A stretch of DNA of 12,922 nt. Origin: Tardiphaga sp. GTDB taxonomy: Bacteria; Pseudomonadota; Alphaproteobacteria; Rhizobiales; Xanthobacteraceae. Both the position numbers and the translations under genes were made by a program. Under the pieces are notes generated by a model, which had not been told where the DNA came from, searched no databases, and worked only from the letters and a program-made list of their open reading frames with translations. Of the stretch, positions 1 to 6,530 are shown piece by piece (positions within the stretch are counted from its first letter, which is position 1; each line of letters opens with the position of its first letter). The DNA lies in the NCBI GenBank assembly GCA_014377915.1, contig JACMOT010000035.1:1-12922 (forward strand), in the 5' to 3' direction.

Positions 1-24
1 GGGACAAGCCCGGCCATGACGGCG
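1..24. repeat. Fragment of a palindromic extragenic repeat at the left edge
   Basis: The first bases read GGGACAAGCCCGGCCATGAC. On the reverse strand this is the GTCATGGCCGGGCTTGTCCC type of sequence that I recognise as one arm of a common intergenic repeat in Bradyrhizobium-like genomes. Only one arm is inside the window, so the element is cut by the edge and its full extent cannot be judged. The assignment rests on recall of the repeat family, not on a second copy here. Confidence 0.35.
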
Positions 25-57
25 CTTCAGCTTCAGGGGTCGCCAAAACTCTCAGCC

Positions 58-149
58 GTGATTGCGAGGAGCGCTTGCAACGAAGCAATCCAGCTCTTGC
101 CGAGTTAGTGGCTCTGGATTGCCGCGTCGCTTCGCTCCTCGCAATGACG
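58..149 (+). repeat. REP-like inverted repeat, family A, copy 1
   Basis: The left arm (58-93, containing ATTGCGAGGAGC and GAAGCAATCCAG) is an imperfect reverse complement of the right arm (114-149, containing CTGGATT and CTCCTCGCAATGACG). A second copy in opposite orientation lies at 11931-12020, and the two are highly similar along their whole length. The element sits just past the 3' end of the minus-strand regulator gene, where it could fold into a long hairpin in the transcript and act as a 3' stabiliser or terminator; that role is inference. Translated, it yields the recurring spurious peptide starting MRGALATKQSS and containing FAPRND, so no gene should be called on it. Confidence 0.85.
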
Positions 150-169
150 AGCTGTCAGTTGATGCACCC

Positions 170-1615
170 TCACAACTCCCGCGCATTGCTGAACGCAAAG
201 CTCGATACCCGACGCGTGTTCTCATCGAGGATCAGCGTCCGCGTGATCGGCGGCTCGGCGCGTTGCGAACAGTTTTCGCGTTCGCACAGCTGGCAATTGA
301 CACCGATCGGCGTGCCTTCGGCCTTCTCCAGGTCCATGCCGGAGGCATAGACCAGTTTGGGGGCGTGGCGGATCTCGCAGCCCAGCCCAATGGCGAAACG
401 CGGCTGCGGCTGGCCATGCGGCGCCGGCGGCCGGCGCACCATCTGCCCGATCGAGAAATAGCGGCTGGCGTCGGGCAGTTCGATCACCTGCTTCAGCAGC
501 CGGTCCGGCGTATCGAAGGTGGAGTGCACATTCCACAGCGGGCAGGTGCCGCCGAATTTCGAGAATGGGAAGGTGCCCGACGAGAACCGCTTGGATACGT
601 TGCCGGCATTGTCGACCCGCAGCATGAAGAATGGCACGCCGCGCGCGGTCGGTCGCTGCAGCGTGGTAAGGCGGTGACAGACCTGCTCGAAGCCGACATT
701 GAAGCGCTGGCCGAGCACCTGCAGATCGTAGCTCAGTGCTTCCGCGGCGCCATGGAAGGCGGCATAGGGCATCATCACCGCGGCGGCAAAGTAGTTGGCC
801 AGCGTGATGCGATACAGCCGCCTCGGCGTATCGTCGAGCGCGCCGGCGCGTCCGGTGATGGTCTCGAAATGGCTGCTGCATTCGCTGGGCCCGAGCTGAA
901 AGGCGAGCTGGAAGGCGCGGCCGGGCGCATCCACCAGTTCGGAGATCAGCAATTGCCGGCGATGCCGGTCGAAGCGGCGCAGCGTCTCGCGCATCACGTC
1001 CACCGGCATGATGCGGGTGACGATCGAGTGTTTTTCCCGCAGTCGCGTCGACAGCGCCGCATAAAGATCCTGCGCCGGCACGTTGATCTCGTCGCGCAGG
1101 GTCTCGGCGGCCTGCTCGAGCTCCGGGAAATAGTTGCGGTTGGCCTCGATCAGGTCGCGGACCCGCTCGATCGGGTTGGCCTCGTAATGGCCGCCTTCGT
1201 CACGGTCGGCGAACTGCGCCGCTACCAGCGTCTCGCCGCGCCGCGCTTCATTATAGGCGGCGTAAAGCCGTTGCAGCGCATGGGTGACGCCCGGGCAGAG
1301 TTCGGCCAGGTCGCGCAATTCCTGCTTCGGTAGATCGATCTGCCGGAACAGCGGATCGGAGAAGATCTCGTTCAGCTCGGCGAAGAAGCGGTCCTCGTCG
1401 GCGGTGGCGAGGTCGCGCAGATCGAGGTCATAGGTCTGCGCCAGGCGCATCAGAAGCTGCGCCGTGACCGGCCGCTGGTTGCGCTCGATCAGGTTGATGT
1501 AGCTCGGCGAAATCCCCAGCCCCTCGGCGATCTGGGTCTGCGACAGGCCGAGCTGCTGGCGAATCCGCCGAAACCGTGGCCCCACAAACAGCTTTTTGGC
1601 GGTGTCCCCAGCCAT
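170..1615 (-). CDS. ScfR/RamB-type XRE-family regulator, probable regulator of isocitrate lyase
   Basis: This is a 481-aa cytoplasmic transcription regulator. Residues about 10-66 form a Cro/CI-type helix-turn-helix (LSQTQIAEGLGISPSYINLIER). A middle region (about 190-300) matches the position of the IrrE/ImmA-like domain, and the C-terminal part (about 310-460) is the DUF2083 domain with a cysteine cluster CQLCERENC at 441-449 plus C413. This is the family of short-chain acyl-CoA regulators (ScfR: RamB, PccR), which control glyoxylate-shunt, acetate or propionate genes. It is transcribed away from aceA, which points to aceA as its target. The usual HExxH of the IrrE fold is not visible; the equivalent stretch reads AFQLAFQ. 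An upstream TTG at 1645 would add 10 residues, but ATG 1615 has an AAAGG ribosome binding site 8-9 bases upstream and places the operator-like repeat outside the gene, so I prefer it. The effector is unknown. Confidence 0.88.
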   Translation of the reverse strand: MAGDTAKKLFVGPRFRRIRQQLGLSQTQIAEGLGISPSYINLIERNQRPVTAQLLMRLAQTYDLDLRDLATADEDRFFAELNEIFSDPLFRQIDLPKQELRDLAELCPGVTHALQRLYAAYNEARRGETLVAAQFADRDEGGHYEANPIERVRDLIEANRNYFPELEQAAETLRDEINVPAQDLYAALSTRLREKHSIVTRIMPVDVMRETLRRFDRHRRQLLISELVDAPGRAFQLAFQLGPSECSSHFETITGRAGALDDTPRRLYRITLANYFAAAVMMPYAAFHGAAEALSYDLQVLGQRFNVGFEQVCHRLTTLQRPTARGVPFFMLRVDNAGNVSKRFSSGTFPFSKFGGTCPLWNVHSTFDTPDRLLKQVIELPDASRYFSIGQMVRRPPAPHGQPQPRFAIGLGCEIRHAPKLVYASGMDLEKAEGTPIGVNCQLCERENCSQRAEPPITRTLILDENTRRVSSFAFSNAREL

Positions 1616-1626
1616 CGCGCGGTACC

Positions 1627-1646
1627 TTTGTGACAATCGTGACAAA
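1627..1646. promoter_or_regulatory. 20-bp inverted repeat, probable autoregulatory operator of the ScfR-type gene
   Basis: TTTGTGACAATCGTGACAAA is an inverted repeat in which 16 of 20 positions are symmetric. It lies 11 to 31 bases upstream of the preferred regulator start and directly abuts the AAAGG ribosome binding site. Its TTTGTSAC half-sites recur on the aceA side of the same intergenic region (1756-1763 and 1784-1791). RamB/PccR proteins are known to bind T-rich TTTGC-type repeats, so a related site is plausible. Binding by this regulator is inference. Confidence 0.55.
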
Positions 1647-1665
1647 ATGACATTAAAGACAGGTC

Positions 1666-1685
1666 GTGATGTTACATTGCATCAC
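1666..1685. promoter_or_regulatory. Second inverted repeat in the regulator/aceA intergenic region
   Basis: GTGATG and CATCAC form perfect 6-bp arms around an 8-bp centre, and the outer pattern extends to symmetric A and T inside. The repeat begins exactly 39 bp after the start of the 1627-1646 repeat. It does not share the TTTGT half-site, so it could serve a different regulator or overlap the minus-strand core promoter. I could not place a convincing -35/-10 pair for either gene in this region. Confidence 0.35.
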
Positions 1686-1755
1686 CATTCAAACACAAGG
1701 CATCTATCGGATAGCGCGCGTTTGGCGTTTATCTCCTGACACGCTTCGCAGCAAA

Positions 1756-1791
1756 TTTGTCACGTCTGTTTAAGCTGCGGTGATTTGTTAC
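1756..1791 (+). promoter_or_regulatory. Two TTTGT(C/T)AC motifs in the aceA leader
   Basis: TTTGTCAC (1756-1763) and TTTGTTAC (1784-1791) are direct repeats 28 bp apart, just upstream of the aceA ribosome binding site. The first is the exact 8-mer found on the opposite strand at 1639-1646 in front of the divergent regulator, so the same motif faces both genes. The bases at 1752-1759 (CAAATTTG) are also palindromic. Position and repetition suggest operator half-sites for the ScfR-type regulator; this is inferred. Confidence 0.45.
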
Positions 1792-1806
1792 TGAAGGAAT
1801 ATGCAA

Positions 1807-3444
1807 ATGAACTTCCAGCCACGCGGGATCAGCGATCAGGCCCTCCAGGGGCCAGCCACCTATCAGGGCGAAATCGATGCGGCCGAAGCGCTGCTCAAGG
1901 ACAAGGACACCTGGAACGGCGTCAAGCCCGAAGCGGTGGCCCGCATGCGCCTGCAGAACCGCTTCAAGACCGGCCTCGATGTCGCGCGCTACACGGCCGC
2001 GCTGATGCGCGCCGACATGGCGGCCTATGATGCCGACAGCACGAAATACACCCAGTCGCTCGGTTGCTGGCATGGCTTCATCGCCCAGCAGAAGCTGATC
2101 TCGGTGAAGAAGCACTTTGGGACCACCGATCGCACCTATCTGTATCTGTCGGGCTGGATGATCGCGGCGTTGCGCTCCGAATTCGGACCGCTGCCGGATC
2201 AGTCGATGCACGAGAAGACCTCGGTGCCGGCGCTGATCGAGGAGCTCTACACCTTCCTGCGTCAGGCTGATCAGCGTGAACTCAACGATATTTTTCGTAA
2301 CCTCGACGCCGCCCGCAAGGCGGGTGACACGGCCAAGGAAACGGCGTTGATCGAGAAGATCGACACCTTCCAGACCCACGTCGTGCCCGTGATCGCGGAT
2401 ATCGACGCCGGCTTCGGTAACGCCGAGGCGACCTATCTGCTCGCCAAGAAGATGATCGAGGCCGGTGCCTGCGCGCTGCAGATTGAGAACCAAGTGTCCG
2501 ACGAAAAGCAGTGCGGCCATCAGGATGGCAAGGTGACGGTGCCGCACGAAGTCTTCATCGCCAAGATTCGTGCCTGCCGCCACGCTTTCCTGGAGCTCGG
2601 CGTCGAAGACGGCATCATCGTGACCCGTACCGACTCGCTCGGCGCTGGACTCACCCAGCAGATCGCCGTCAGCCACAGACCGGGCGATCTTGGCGACCAG
2701 TACAACAGCTTCCTCGACTGTGAAGAGATCACGGCTGATAACGCCCGCAACGGCGATGTCATCATCAACCGTGGCGGCAAGATGTTGCGCCCGAAACGGC
2801 TGCCCAGCAACCTCTACCAGTTTCGCGCCGGAACCGGAGAAGACCGCTGCGTGCTCGACAGCATCACCTCGCTACAGAATGGCGCCGATCTGCTGTGGAT
2901 CGAAACCGAAAAGCCGAACATCGAGCAGATCGCCAAGATGGTGGATCGTGTTCGCGAAGTGATCCCGAACGCCAAGCTGGCCTACAATAATTCGCCATCA
3001 TTCAACTGGACGCTTAATTTCCGTTGGCAGGTGTTCGACGCGATGAAGGAAGCCGGCAAGGATATCAGCCCGTACAATCGCGCCGAGCTGATGAAGGTGG
3101 AGTATGACTCAACCCCGCTGGGGATCGAGGCTGACGAACTGATCCGGACCTTCCAGGCAGAGTCCGCCAAGCGCGCCGGCATCTTCCACCATCTGATCAC
3201 GTTGCCGACCTATCACACCGCGGCCCTTTCGACGGACAATCTCGCGAAAGCCTATTTCGGCGAGCAGGGCATGCTCGGCTACGTCAAGAATGTTCAGCGC
3301 GAGGAAATCCGTCAGGGCATCGCCTGCGCCAAGCACCAGAACATGGCCGGCTCGGACATCGGCGACGACCACAAGGAATATTTCGCCGGCGAGGCCGCTC
3401 TGAAGGCCGGCGGCGCCCACAATACGATGAACCAGTTCGGTTAA
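1807..3444 (+). CDS. aceA: Isocitrate lyase (long bacterial form)
   Basis: The product, 545 aa, cleaves isocitrate to succinate and glyoxylate, the first step of the glyoxylate shunt, letting the cell grow on acetate or fatty acids. The sequence closely resembles the Pseudomonas aeruginosa-type enzyme (about 530 aa) rather than the shorter E. coli type. The active-site motif is KQCGH at 234-238, with the catalytic cysteine at 236, followed by QDGKVTVPHE. Other conserved blocks are DIDAGFGNAEATY, RPKRLPSNLYQFR, LLWIETEKP, YNNSPSFNWTLNF, ITLPTYHTAALST and the C-terminal KHQNMAGSDIGDDHKEYFAGEAALKAGG, the last two being family hallmarks. ATG occurs at both 1801 and 1807. The AAGGA motif (1794-1798) is only 2 bases from the first but 8 from the second, so 1807 is the likely start. 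It is divergent from an ScfR-type regulator and followed by a DUF4170 gene. Confidence 0.96.
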   Translation: MNFQPRGISDQALQGPATYQGEIDAAEALLKDKDTWNGVKPEAVARMRLQNRFKTGLDVARYTAALMRADMAAYDADSTKYTQSLGCWHGFIAQQKLISVKKHFGTTDRTYLYLSGWMIAALRSEFGPLPDQSMHEKTSVPALIEELYTFLRQADQRELNDIFRNLDAARKAGDTAKETALIEKIDTFQTHVVPVIADIDAGFGNAEATYLLAKKMIEAGACALQIENQVSDEKQCGHQDGKVTVPHEVFIAKIRACRHAFLELGVEDGIIVTRTDSLGAGLTQQIAVSHRPGDLGDQYNSFLDCEEITADNARNGDVIINRGGKMLRPKRLPSNLYQFRAGTGEDRCVLDSITSLQNGADLLWIETEKPNIEQIAKMVDRVREVIPNAKLAYNNSPSFNWTLNFRWQVFDAMKEAGKDISPYNRAELMKVEYDSTPLGIEADELIRTFQAESAKRAGIFHHLITLPTYHTAALSTDNLAKAYFGEQGMLGYVKNVQREEIRQGIACAKHQNMAGSDIGDDHKEYFAGEAALKAGGAHNTMNQFG

Positions 3445-3465
3445 CGGTAGCAACAGGAGACGACC

Positions 3466-3675
3466 ATGACACACGGCAGCAATTATTGGGTGATCGGCGG
3501 CGAGTTCGGTTCGATGAACTTCCATAAGCTGGTCGAGGGCTCGGCCCAGGTGCAGGGTCCGTTCAAGACCCGCAAGGAAGCCGAGGACGCCTGGCGCAGC
3601 GTTTCCGAGGCCAACCGACACCTCGCCGGGGTGCGCTTCTCGATCGTGGAAGAGCCGAACCGTCAGGTCGCCTGA
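3466..3675 (+). CDS. DUF4170 domain small protein
   Basis: This is a 69-aa soluble protein with no signal peptide or membrane segment. It begins with a YWVIGGEF-type strand, has a central GPFKTRKEAEDAW helix and ends in a RFSIVEE strand, the pattern of the DUF4170 family of alphaproteobacteria. No biochemical function is known to me for that family. A good AGGAGA ribosome binding site (3455-3460) precedes the ATG, and the gene starts 21 bp after the aceA stop codon, so it is almost surely co-transcribed with aceA. Co-expression hints at a link with carbon metabolism, but nothing in the sequence shows a catalytic site. Confidence 0.85.
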   Translation: MTHGSNYWVIGGEFGSMNFHKLVEGSAQVQGPFKTRKEAEDAWRSVSEANRHLAGVRFSIVEEPNRQVA

Positions 3676-3714
3676 TCGTTCGACGTCGAACGTAGCGCAA
3701 TCGCGAACCAACCT

Positions 3715-3750
3715 CAGCGGCCTCATCCGGGCAACCGGGTGGGGCCGCTG
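3715..3750 (+). terminator. Strong GCAA-tetraloop hairpin after the aceA-DUF4170 unit
   Basis: The arms CAGCGGCC (3715-3722) and GGCCGCTG (3743-3750) pair perfectly. Inside them CATCCGG and CCGGGTG continue the stem with G-U pairs, around a GCAA loop (3731-3734). The result is a 16-bp stem with a stable GNRA tetraloop 39 bp after the DUF4170 stop codon. No U-run follows, so it is not a textbook intrinsic terminator; it may instead protect the 3' end or work with Rho. Confidence 0.55.
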
Positions 3751-3849
3751 CGTTGTGGGGCGCAAGTCTCTGGAAACAAACGGCCTTTGCGAAGGGGGTG
3801 GTTACTGATAGGTTGATACCACCAACGGCCAGTTCGGAAAGGCGGATGC

Positions 3850-4398
3850 ATGTCCAACCTGTCAGGCAGCGGCGCCCATTTGAAGAACGACAGCAAGCCG
3901 CGAGGGCTGCGGGACGCGTTACGCCAGGCTCGCATCGAGGCCGCGGATCGAACCGGCGTCGTGGTCGAGCTGCGCGTTGCCGAAGTGGCCCGGCTTGAAA
4001 TCCTCAATGAGGCGCTCGATCCGCTGTTCGCCGAAATTCCGGCTAAGGTCGATATGTTCGACCGCGGCATCAGCCAGGGCGAGACGCCGCGGCTGTGGAT
4101 CGACATGGTCGCCCATGTGCTGATGGGCCGCGACAAGCGGATCTACCGTTTTGTCCAGGACAGCCGCTTCGGCCGCGTCGTGCTGGCCGAGTCCCATGAT
4201 GTCGCAGCGATCGTCAAGGCTGTTACCGACTATGTCGCGCGTCGCCTGATCGAGCGCGAGCACGCGCTGGCCACCTTGCCGCTGCCGCCTTCCGAGAGCA
4301 GACCGCGCGGCCGATTCTGGCCTTTTGCGCTGGGAGTCCTTGTCGGCGCGCTGGCGCTGCTCGGCTCGGCGCTGTTCGCGGCGCTACGAGGGTTCTAG
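3850..4398 (+). CDS. Hypothetical protein with C-terminal membrane anchor
   Basis: This 182-aa protein belongs to no family I can name. The first 150 residues are soluble and charged, with a predicted helical stretch around 45-100 (VAEVARLEILNEALDPLFAE, then GETPRLWIDMVAHVLMGRDKR) and a segment FVQDSRFGRVVLAES that looks like beta strands. A proline/arginine linker (PLPPSESRPRGR) leads to a single hydrophobic segment at about 154-178 with only a few residues after it. This is a tail-anchored layout with the soluble domain in the cytoplasm. There is no N-terminal signal. A GGAAAGG stretch about 10 bases before the ATG can serve as a ribosome binding site. It stands alone between the aceA unit and a convergent metallophosphoesterase, so context gives no function. 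Confidence 0.75.
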   Translation: MSNLSGSGAHLKNDSKPRGLRDALRQARIEAADRTGVVVELRVAEVARLEILNEALDPLFAEIPAKVDMFDRGISQGETPRLWIDMVAHVLMGRDKRIYRFVQDSRFGRVVLAESHDVAAIVKAVTDYVARRLIEREHALATLPLPPSESRPRGRFWPFALGVLVGALALLGSALFAALRGF

Positions 4399-4405
4399 CT
4401 TCATG

Positions 4406-4488
4406 GTCATTTCGGGGCGGGCGCGGCGCCAGCCGCGCGAGAAACCGGAATCTTGAAATGATGCACGCGGAACATCCCGGAACGACAG
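4406..4488. repeat. Degenerate REP-like element with GC hairpin between convergent genes
   Basis: The ends GTCATTTCGGGG (4406-4417) and CCCGGAACGACAG (4476-4488) are imperfect inverted repeats of the TCATTCCGGGG/CCCCGGAACGACA type, the same family as the better-preserved element at 6531-6662. Inside is a perfect hairpin, GCGCGGC (4421-4427) and GCCGCGC (4432-4438), with a 4-base loop. It lies 8 bp after the stop of the tail-anchored protein gene and just before the end of the convergent metallophosphoesterase, so it may act as a bidirectional terminator; there is no U-run. Confidence 0.55.
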
Positions 4489-4492
4489 ACGC

Positions 4493-5371
4493 TCAGATCA
4501 GCGAAGTCCTCTGTAATTCGTGAATGCCCGCGCGATCGCCAAAGCCGCGCACGGTCTGCGCGCATTGCCAACCATCCCCCTCGCGCTCGATCGCAAACAG
4601 ATTATACGCCGCGGCCGGTTTGTGTCCGTCGGCGATGGACGAGGCCGACGGCACGCCGATGGCGGGGATGTGGCCGGTGGGTCCTTCGAACCACATCGTC
4701 GAATGGATGTGGTCATGGCCGTGCAGGATCAGCTCGACGCCGCGGCGTTTCAGCACCGCCTGCAGCGCGTCGGAATCGGTCAGCCGCTTGTAGCCATGTG
4801 TGGAGAGCAGCGAGTGGTGGATCAGCAGTACCCGGAACAGCGACTGTCCGGACAGCCCCGCCAGCAGTCGATCCAGCGCGTCGAGCTGTGCTTGTCCGAG
4901 CCAGCCGGTGGCCATGAAAGGGGCGGTCGGAACCGCGGTAGAGACGCCGATCAGCGCCAGCGGGCCACGGCGCTGCAGATAGGGAAAGCCCGCCGCGCTG
5001 TCGCCGCGCATGTAGTCGCCGAAACTCGCGGCAAAGCGTGGTCCGGCGCCGCCGACATAGGCGTCGTGATTACCTGGCACCAGCGAGACCTGTGCCGGTG
5101 GGCCGACTTGTTCGAGCCAGGCGCGGGCAGGGGCGAATTCCGCCGCCAGAGCGAGATTGACGAGGTCGCCGGTCACCGCGATGTGGTCAGGCTGTCGCGC
5201 CCGCAGGTCGGTGACGAGGGCATCGAGCACGTCGCGGCGGTGGATGCGGTGGCGGTTGCGTTTCCAGTTCAGATAGCCGAGCAGGCGCTTGCCGAACAAC
5301 TCGCTCGCGCGCGCGGCCGGCAACGGCGGAAGGTGCGGGTCGGACAGATGCGCGAGGGTGAACGTGGTCAT
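4493..5371 (-). CDS. Metallophosphoesterase family protein
   Basis: This is a 292-aa protein of the calcineurin-like phosphoesterase fold, expected to bind two metal ions. All the signature motifs are present from the chosen start: SDPHL (D11, H13), TGDLVN (D69), GNHD (100-103), HH (185-186) and GHDHIH (218-223). The overall pattern resembles the CpdA/class III cyclic nucleotide phosphodiesterase-like group (COG1409), but the substrate cannot be told from sequence, and the protein is not flanked by cAMP-related genes. An upstream TTG at 5410 would add 13 residues that look non-coding; ATG 5371 has an AAGGTG ribosome binding site 8 bases upstream and starts the first beta strand at once (MTTFTLAHLSD). 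It is transcribed divergently from the Nudix gene, with 86 bp between them. Confidence 0.92.
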   Translation of the reverse strand: MTTFTLAHLSDPHLPPLPAARASELFGKRLLGYLNWKRNRHRIHRRDVLDALVTDLRARQPDHIAVTGDLVNLALAAEFAPARAWLEQVGPPAQVSLVPGNHDAYVGGAGPRFAASFGDYMRGDSAAGFPYLQRRGPLALIGVSTAVPTAPFMATGWLGQAQLDALDRLLAGLSGQSLFRVLLIHHSLLSTHGYKRLTDSDALQAVLKRRGVELILHGHDHIHSTMWFEGPTGHIPAIGVPSASSIADGHKPAAAYNLFAIEREGDGWQCAQTVRGFGDRAGIHELQRTSLI

Positions 5372-5457
5372 GGATCGTGCACCTTGTGAAAGCCCGGGAT
5401 GTTTTGGCAAGGTGGGCGGTGCGAGGCAAGCGCCAACCCCATTCAGTTCCAGCCGGG

Positions 5458-5958
5458 ATGTCAGCCGCGATGACCGAGACCACCTTGCGTCAGCGGCTGG
5501 AGCCGTATCTGCGAAAGCTGTTTCACCTGTATTTCCGCCTCAGCCGCGGCATGACGCTTGGTGTCCGCGCCGTCGTGCTCGATGCCGGCAACCGCGTGTT
5601 CCTGGTCCGCCATACCTATGTCACCGGCTGGCATCTGCCCGGCGGCGGCGTCGAGGTCGGCCAGACTTTTCGCGAGGCGCTGGATCGCGAGCTGATCGAG
5701 GAGGGGCGTATCGAGGTGCTCGGCGAGCCGGTGCTGCATGGTGTTTTTCTCAGCCGCCACGTCTCGGTCCGCGACCACGTCATGGTCTATGTCGTCCGGG
5801 AATTCCGCCAGGACCGGATGCCGGCGCCCAACCGCGAGATCGCCGAATGCGGCTTCTTCGCCGTCGACGCGTTGCCGCCCGGGACCACGGAAGGCACCCG
5901 GCTGCGGCTCGCCGAGGTGCTGGATGCCCGACCGCTGATCGCCACCTGGCGGGCGTGA
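5458..5958 (+). CDS. Nudix hydrolase with divergent Nudix box
   Basis: This is a 166-aa Nudix-fold protein, expected to hydrolyse a nucleoside diphosphate linked to another moiety. After an N-terminal helical stretch (about 1-33) come the usual strands and a WHLPGGGVE segment, then the Nudix box at 63-85. The metal-binding core R77-E78-L and E81-E82 is intact. The earlier conserved Glu is Gln (Q69), and the conserved Gly near the end is Arg (R84). ATG occurs at 5458 and 5470 with no clear ribosome binding site; a GTG at 5377 would overlap the likely promoter region, so it is unlikely. The substrate is unknown. The GNAT gene begins 49 bp downstream on the same strand, so the two may be co-transcribed. 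Confidence 0.88.
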   Translation: MSAAMTETTLRQRLEPYLRKLFHLYFRLSRGMTLGVRAVVLDAGNRVFLVRHTYVTGWHLPGGGVEVGQTFREALDRELIEEGRIEVLGEPVLHGVFLSRHVSVRDHVMVYVVREFRQDRMPAPNREIAECGFFAVDALPPGTTEGTRLRLAEVLDARPLIATWRA

Positions 5959-6007
5959 TCGCCGGCGATGGACCGCGACGCCGCCAGATGCTATCCCGCC
6001 CCCCGAC

Positions 6008-6520
6008 ATGAACGATCTCTCTTTGACCATCCTGGCGGAAACCGCCAACGACGCCCAGATCATCGAGCGGCTGCACGCCCGCACCTTCGGCCCCGGCCGC
6101 TACGTGCTGAGCGCCTACCGGCTGCGCGAGCATGTCGATCATCTGTTCGAGCTGTCCTTTACCGCCCGGATCGGCACCCTACTGGTTGGCTCTGTCCGGC
6201 AATTGCCGATTTGCGTCGGCGACACGCCGGCGCTGCTGCTCGGGCCGCTGACGGTCGAACCGCCGTTCCGCAGCCGCGGCGTCGGCCGCAAGCTGCTTGA
6301 CCGCGCCATCAGCGACGCCCGCCAGAAAGGTCACCGCCTGATCATGCTGGTCGGCGACGAATCCTATTACAGCCGCGTCGGCTTCAAGATGATTCCCAAG
6401 GGCGCGGTAACGATGCCCGGTCCGGTCGACCACAAGCGCCTGCTGGTGCTGGAACTGGTCGACGGCGCGGCGGAAGGGGTCTCCGGCGCGGTGCGGCCAG
6501 ACTGGAACGCGGCGAAGTAA
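6008..6520 (+). CDS. GNAT family N-acetyltransferase (YhbS-like)
   Basis: This is a 170-aa cytoplasmic acetyltransferase of the COG3153/YhbS type. Residues 77-98 form motif A, the acetyl-CoA pyrophosphate-binding loop, with strand LLLGPLTVEPPFR and the R-x-x-G-x-G signature (RSRGVGRKLL). The second half carries LIMLVGDESYYSRVGFK (about 111-127), whose YY-x-R-x-GF block is typical of this group. The acceptor substrate is not evident. It follows the Nudix gene by 49 bp and is convergent with the TonB receptor gene. No Shine-Dalgarno sequence is visible before the ATG (the leader is C-rich), which is unusual beside its neighbours, but the N-terminus fits the fold. Confidence 0.9.
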   Translation: MNDLSLTILAETANDAQIIERLHARTFGPGRYVLSAYRLREHVDHLFELSFTARIGTLLVGSVRQLPICVGDTPALLLGPLTVEPPFRSRGVGRKLLDRAISDARQKGHRLIMLVGDESYYSRVGFKMIPKGAVTMPGPVDHKRLLVLELVDGAAEGVSGAVRPDWNAAK

Positions 6521-6530
6521 CCCCCACACA

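Noticed and set aside
62..1333. 423-codon plus-strand open frame opposite the regulator gene
   Set aside because: It starts inside a REP element and is antisense to a well-supported ScfR-type gene; its composition is that of a high-GC shadow frame with no recognisable domain.
1722..1786. Possible -35/-10 pairs for aceA (TTGGCG, or TTGTCA with downstream hexamers)
   Set aside because: The -10 matches are too poor to decide between them, so no promoter was called.
1729..2676. 315-codon minus-strand open frame opposite aceA
   Set aside because: It lies antisense to clear isocitrate lyase coding sequence and crosses its promoter; no domain pattern.
4520..5389. 289-codon plus-strand open frame opposite the metallophosphoesterase
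   Set aside because: The minus strand carries all phosphoesterase motifs; the plus frame is low-complexity Arg/Gly/Ala typical of a shadow.
5377..5457. GTG-started N-terminal extension of the Nudix protein
   Set aside because: It would fill the divergent promoter region, has no Nudix-family residues, and in-frame ATG codons at 5458 and 5470 fit the family start.
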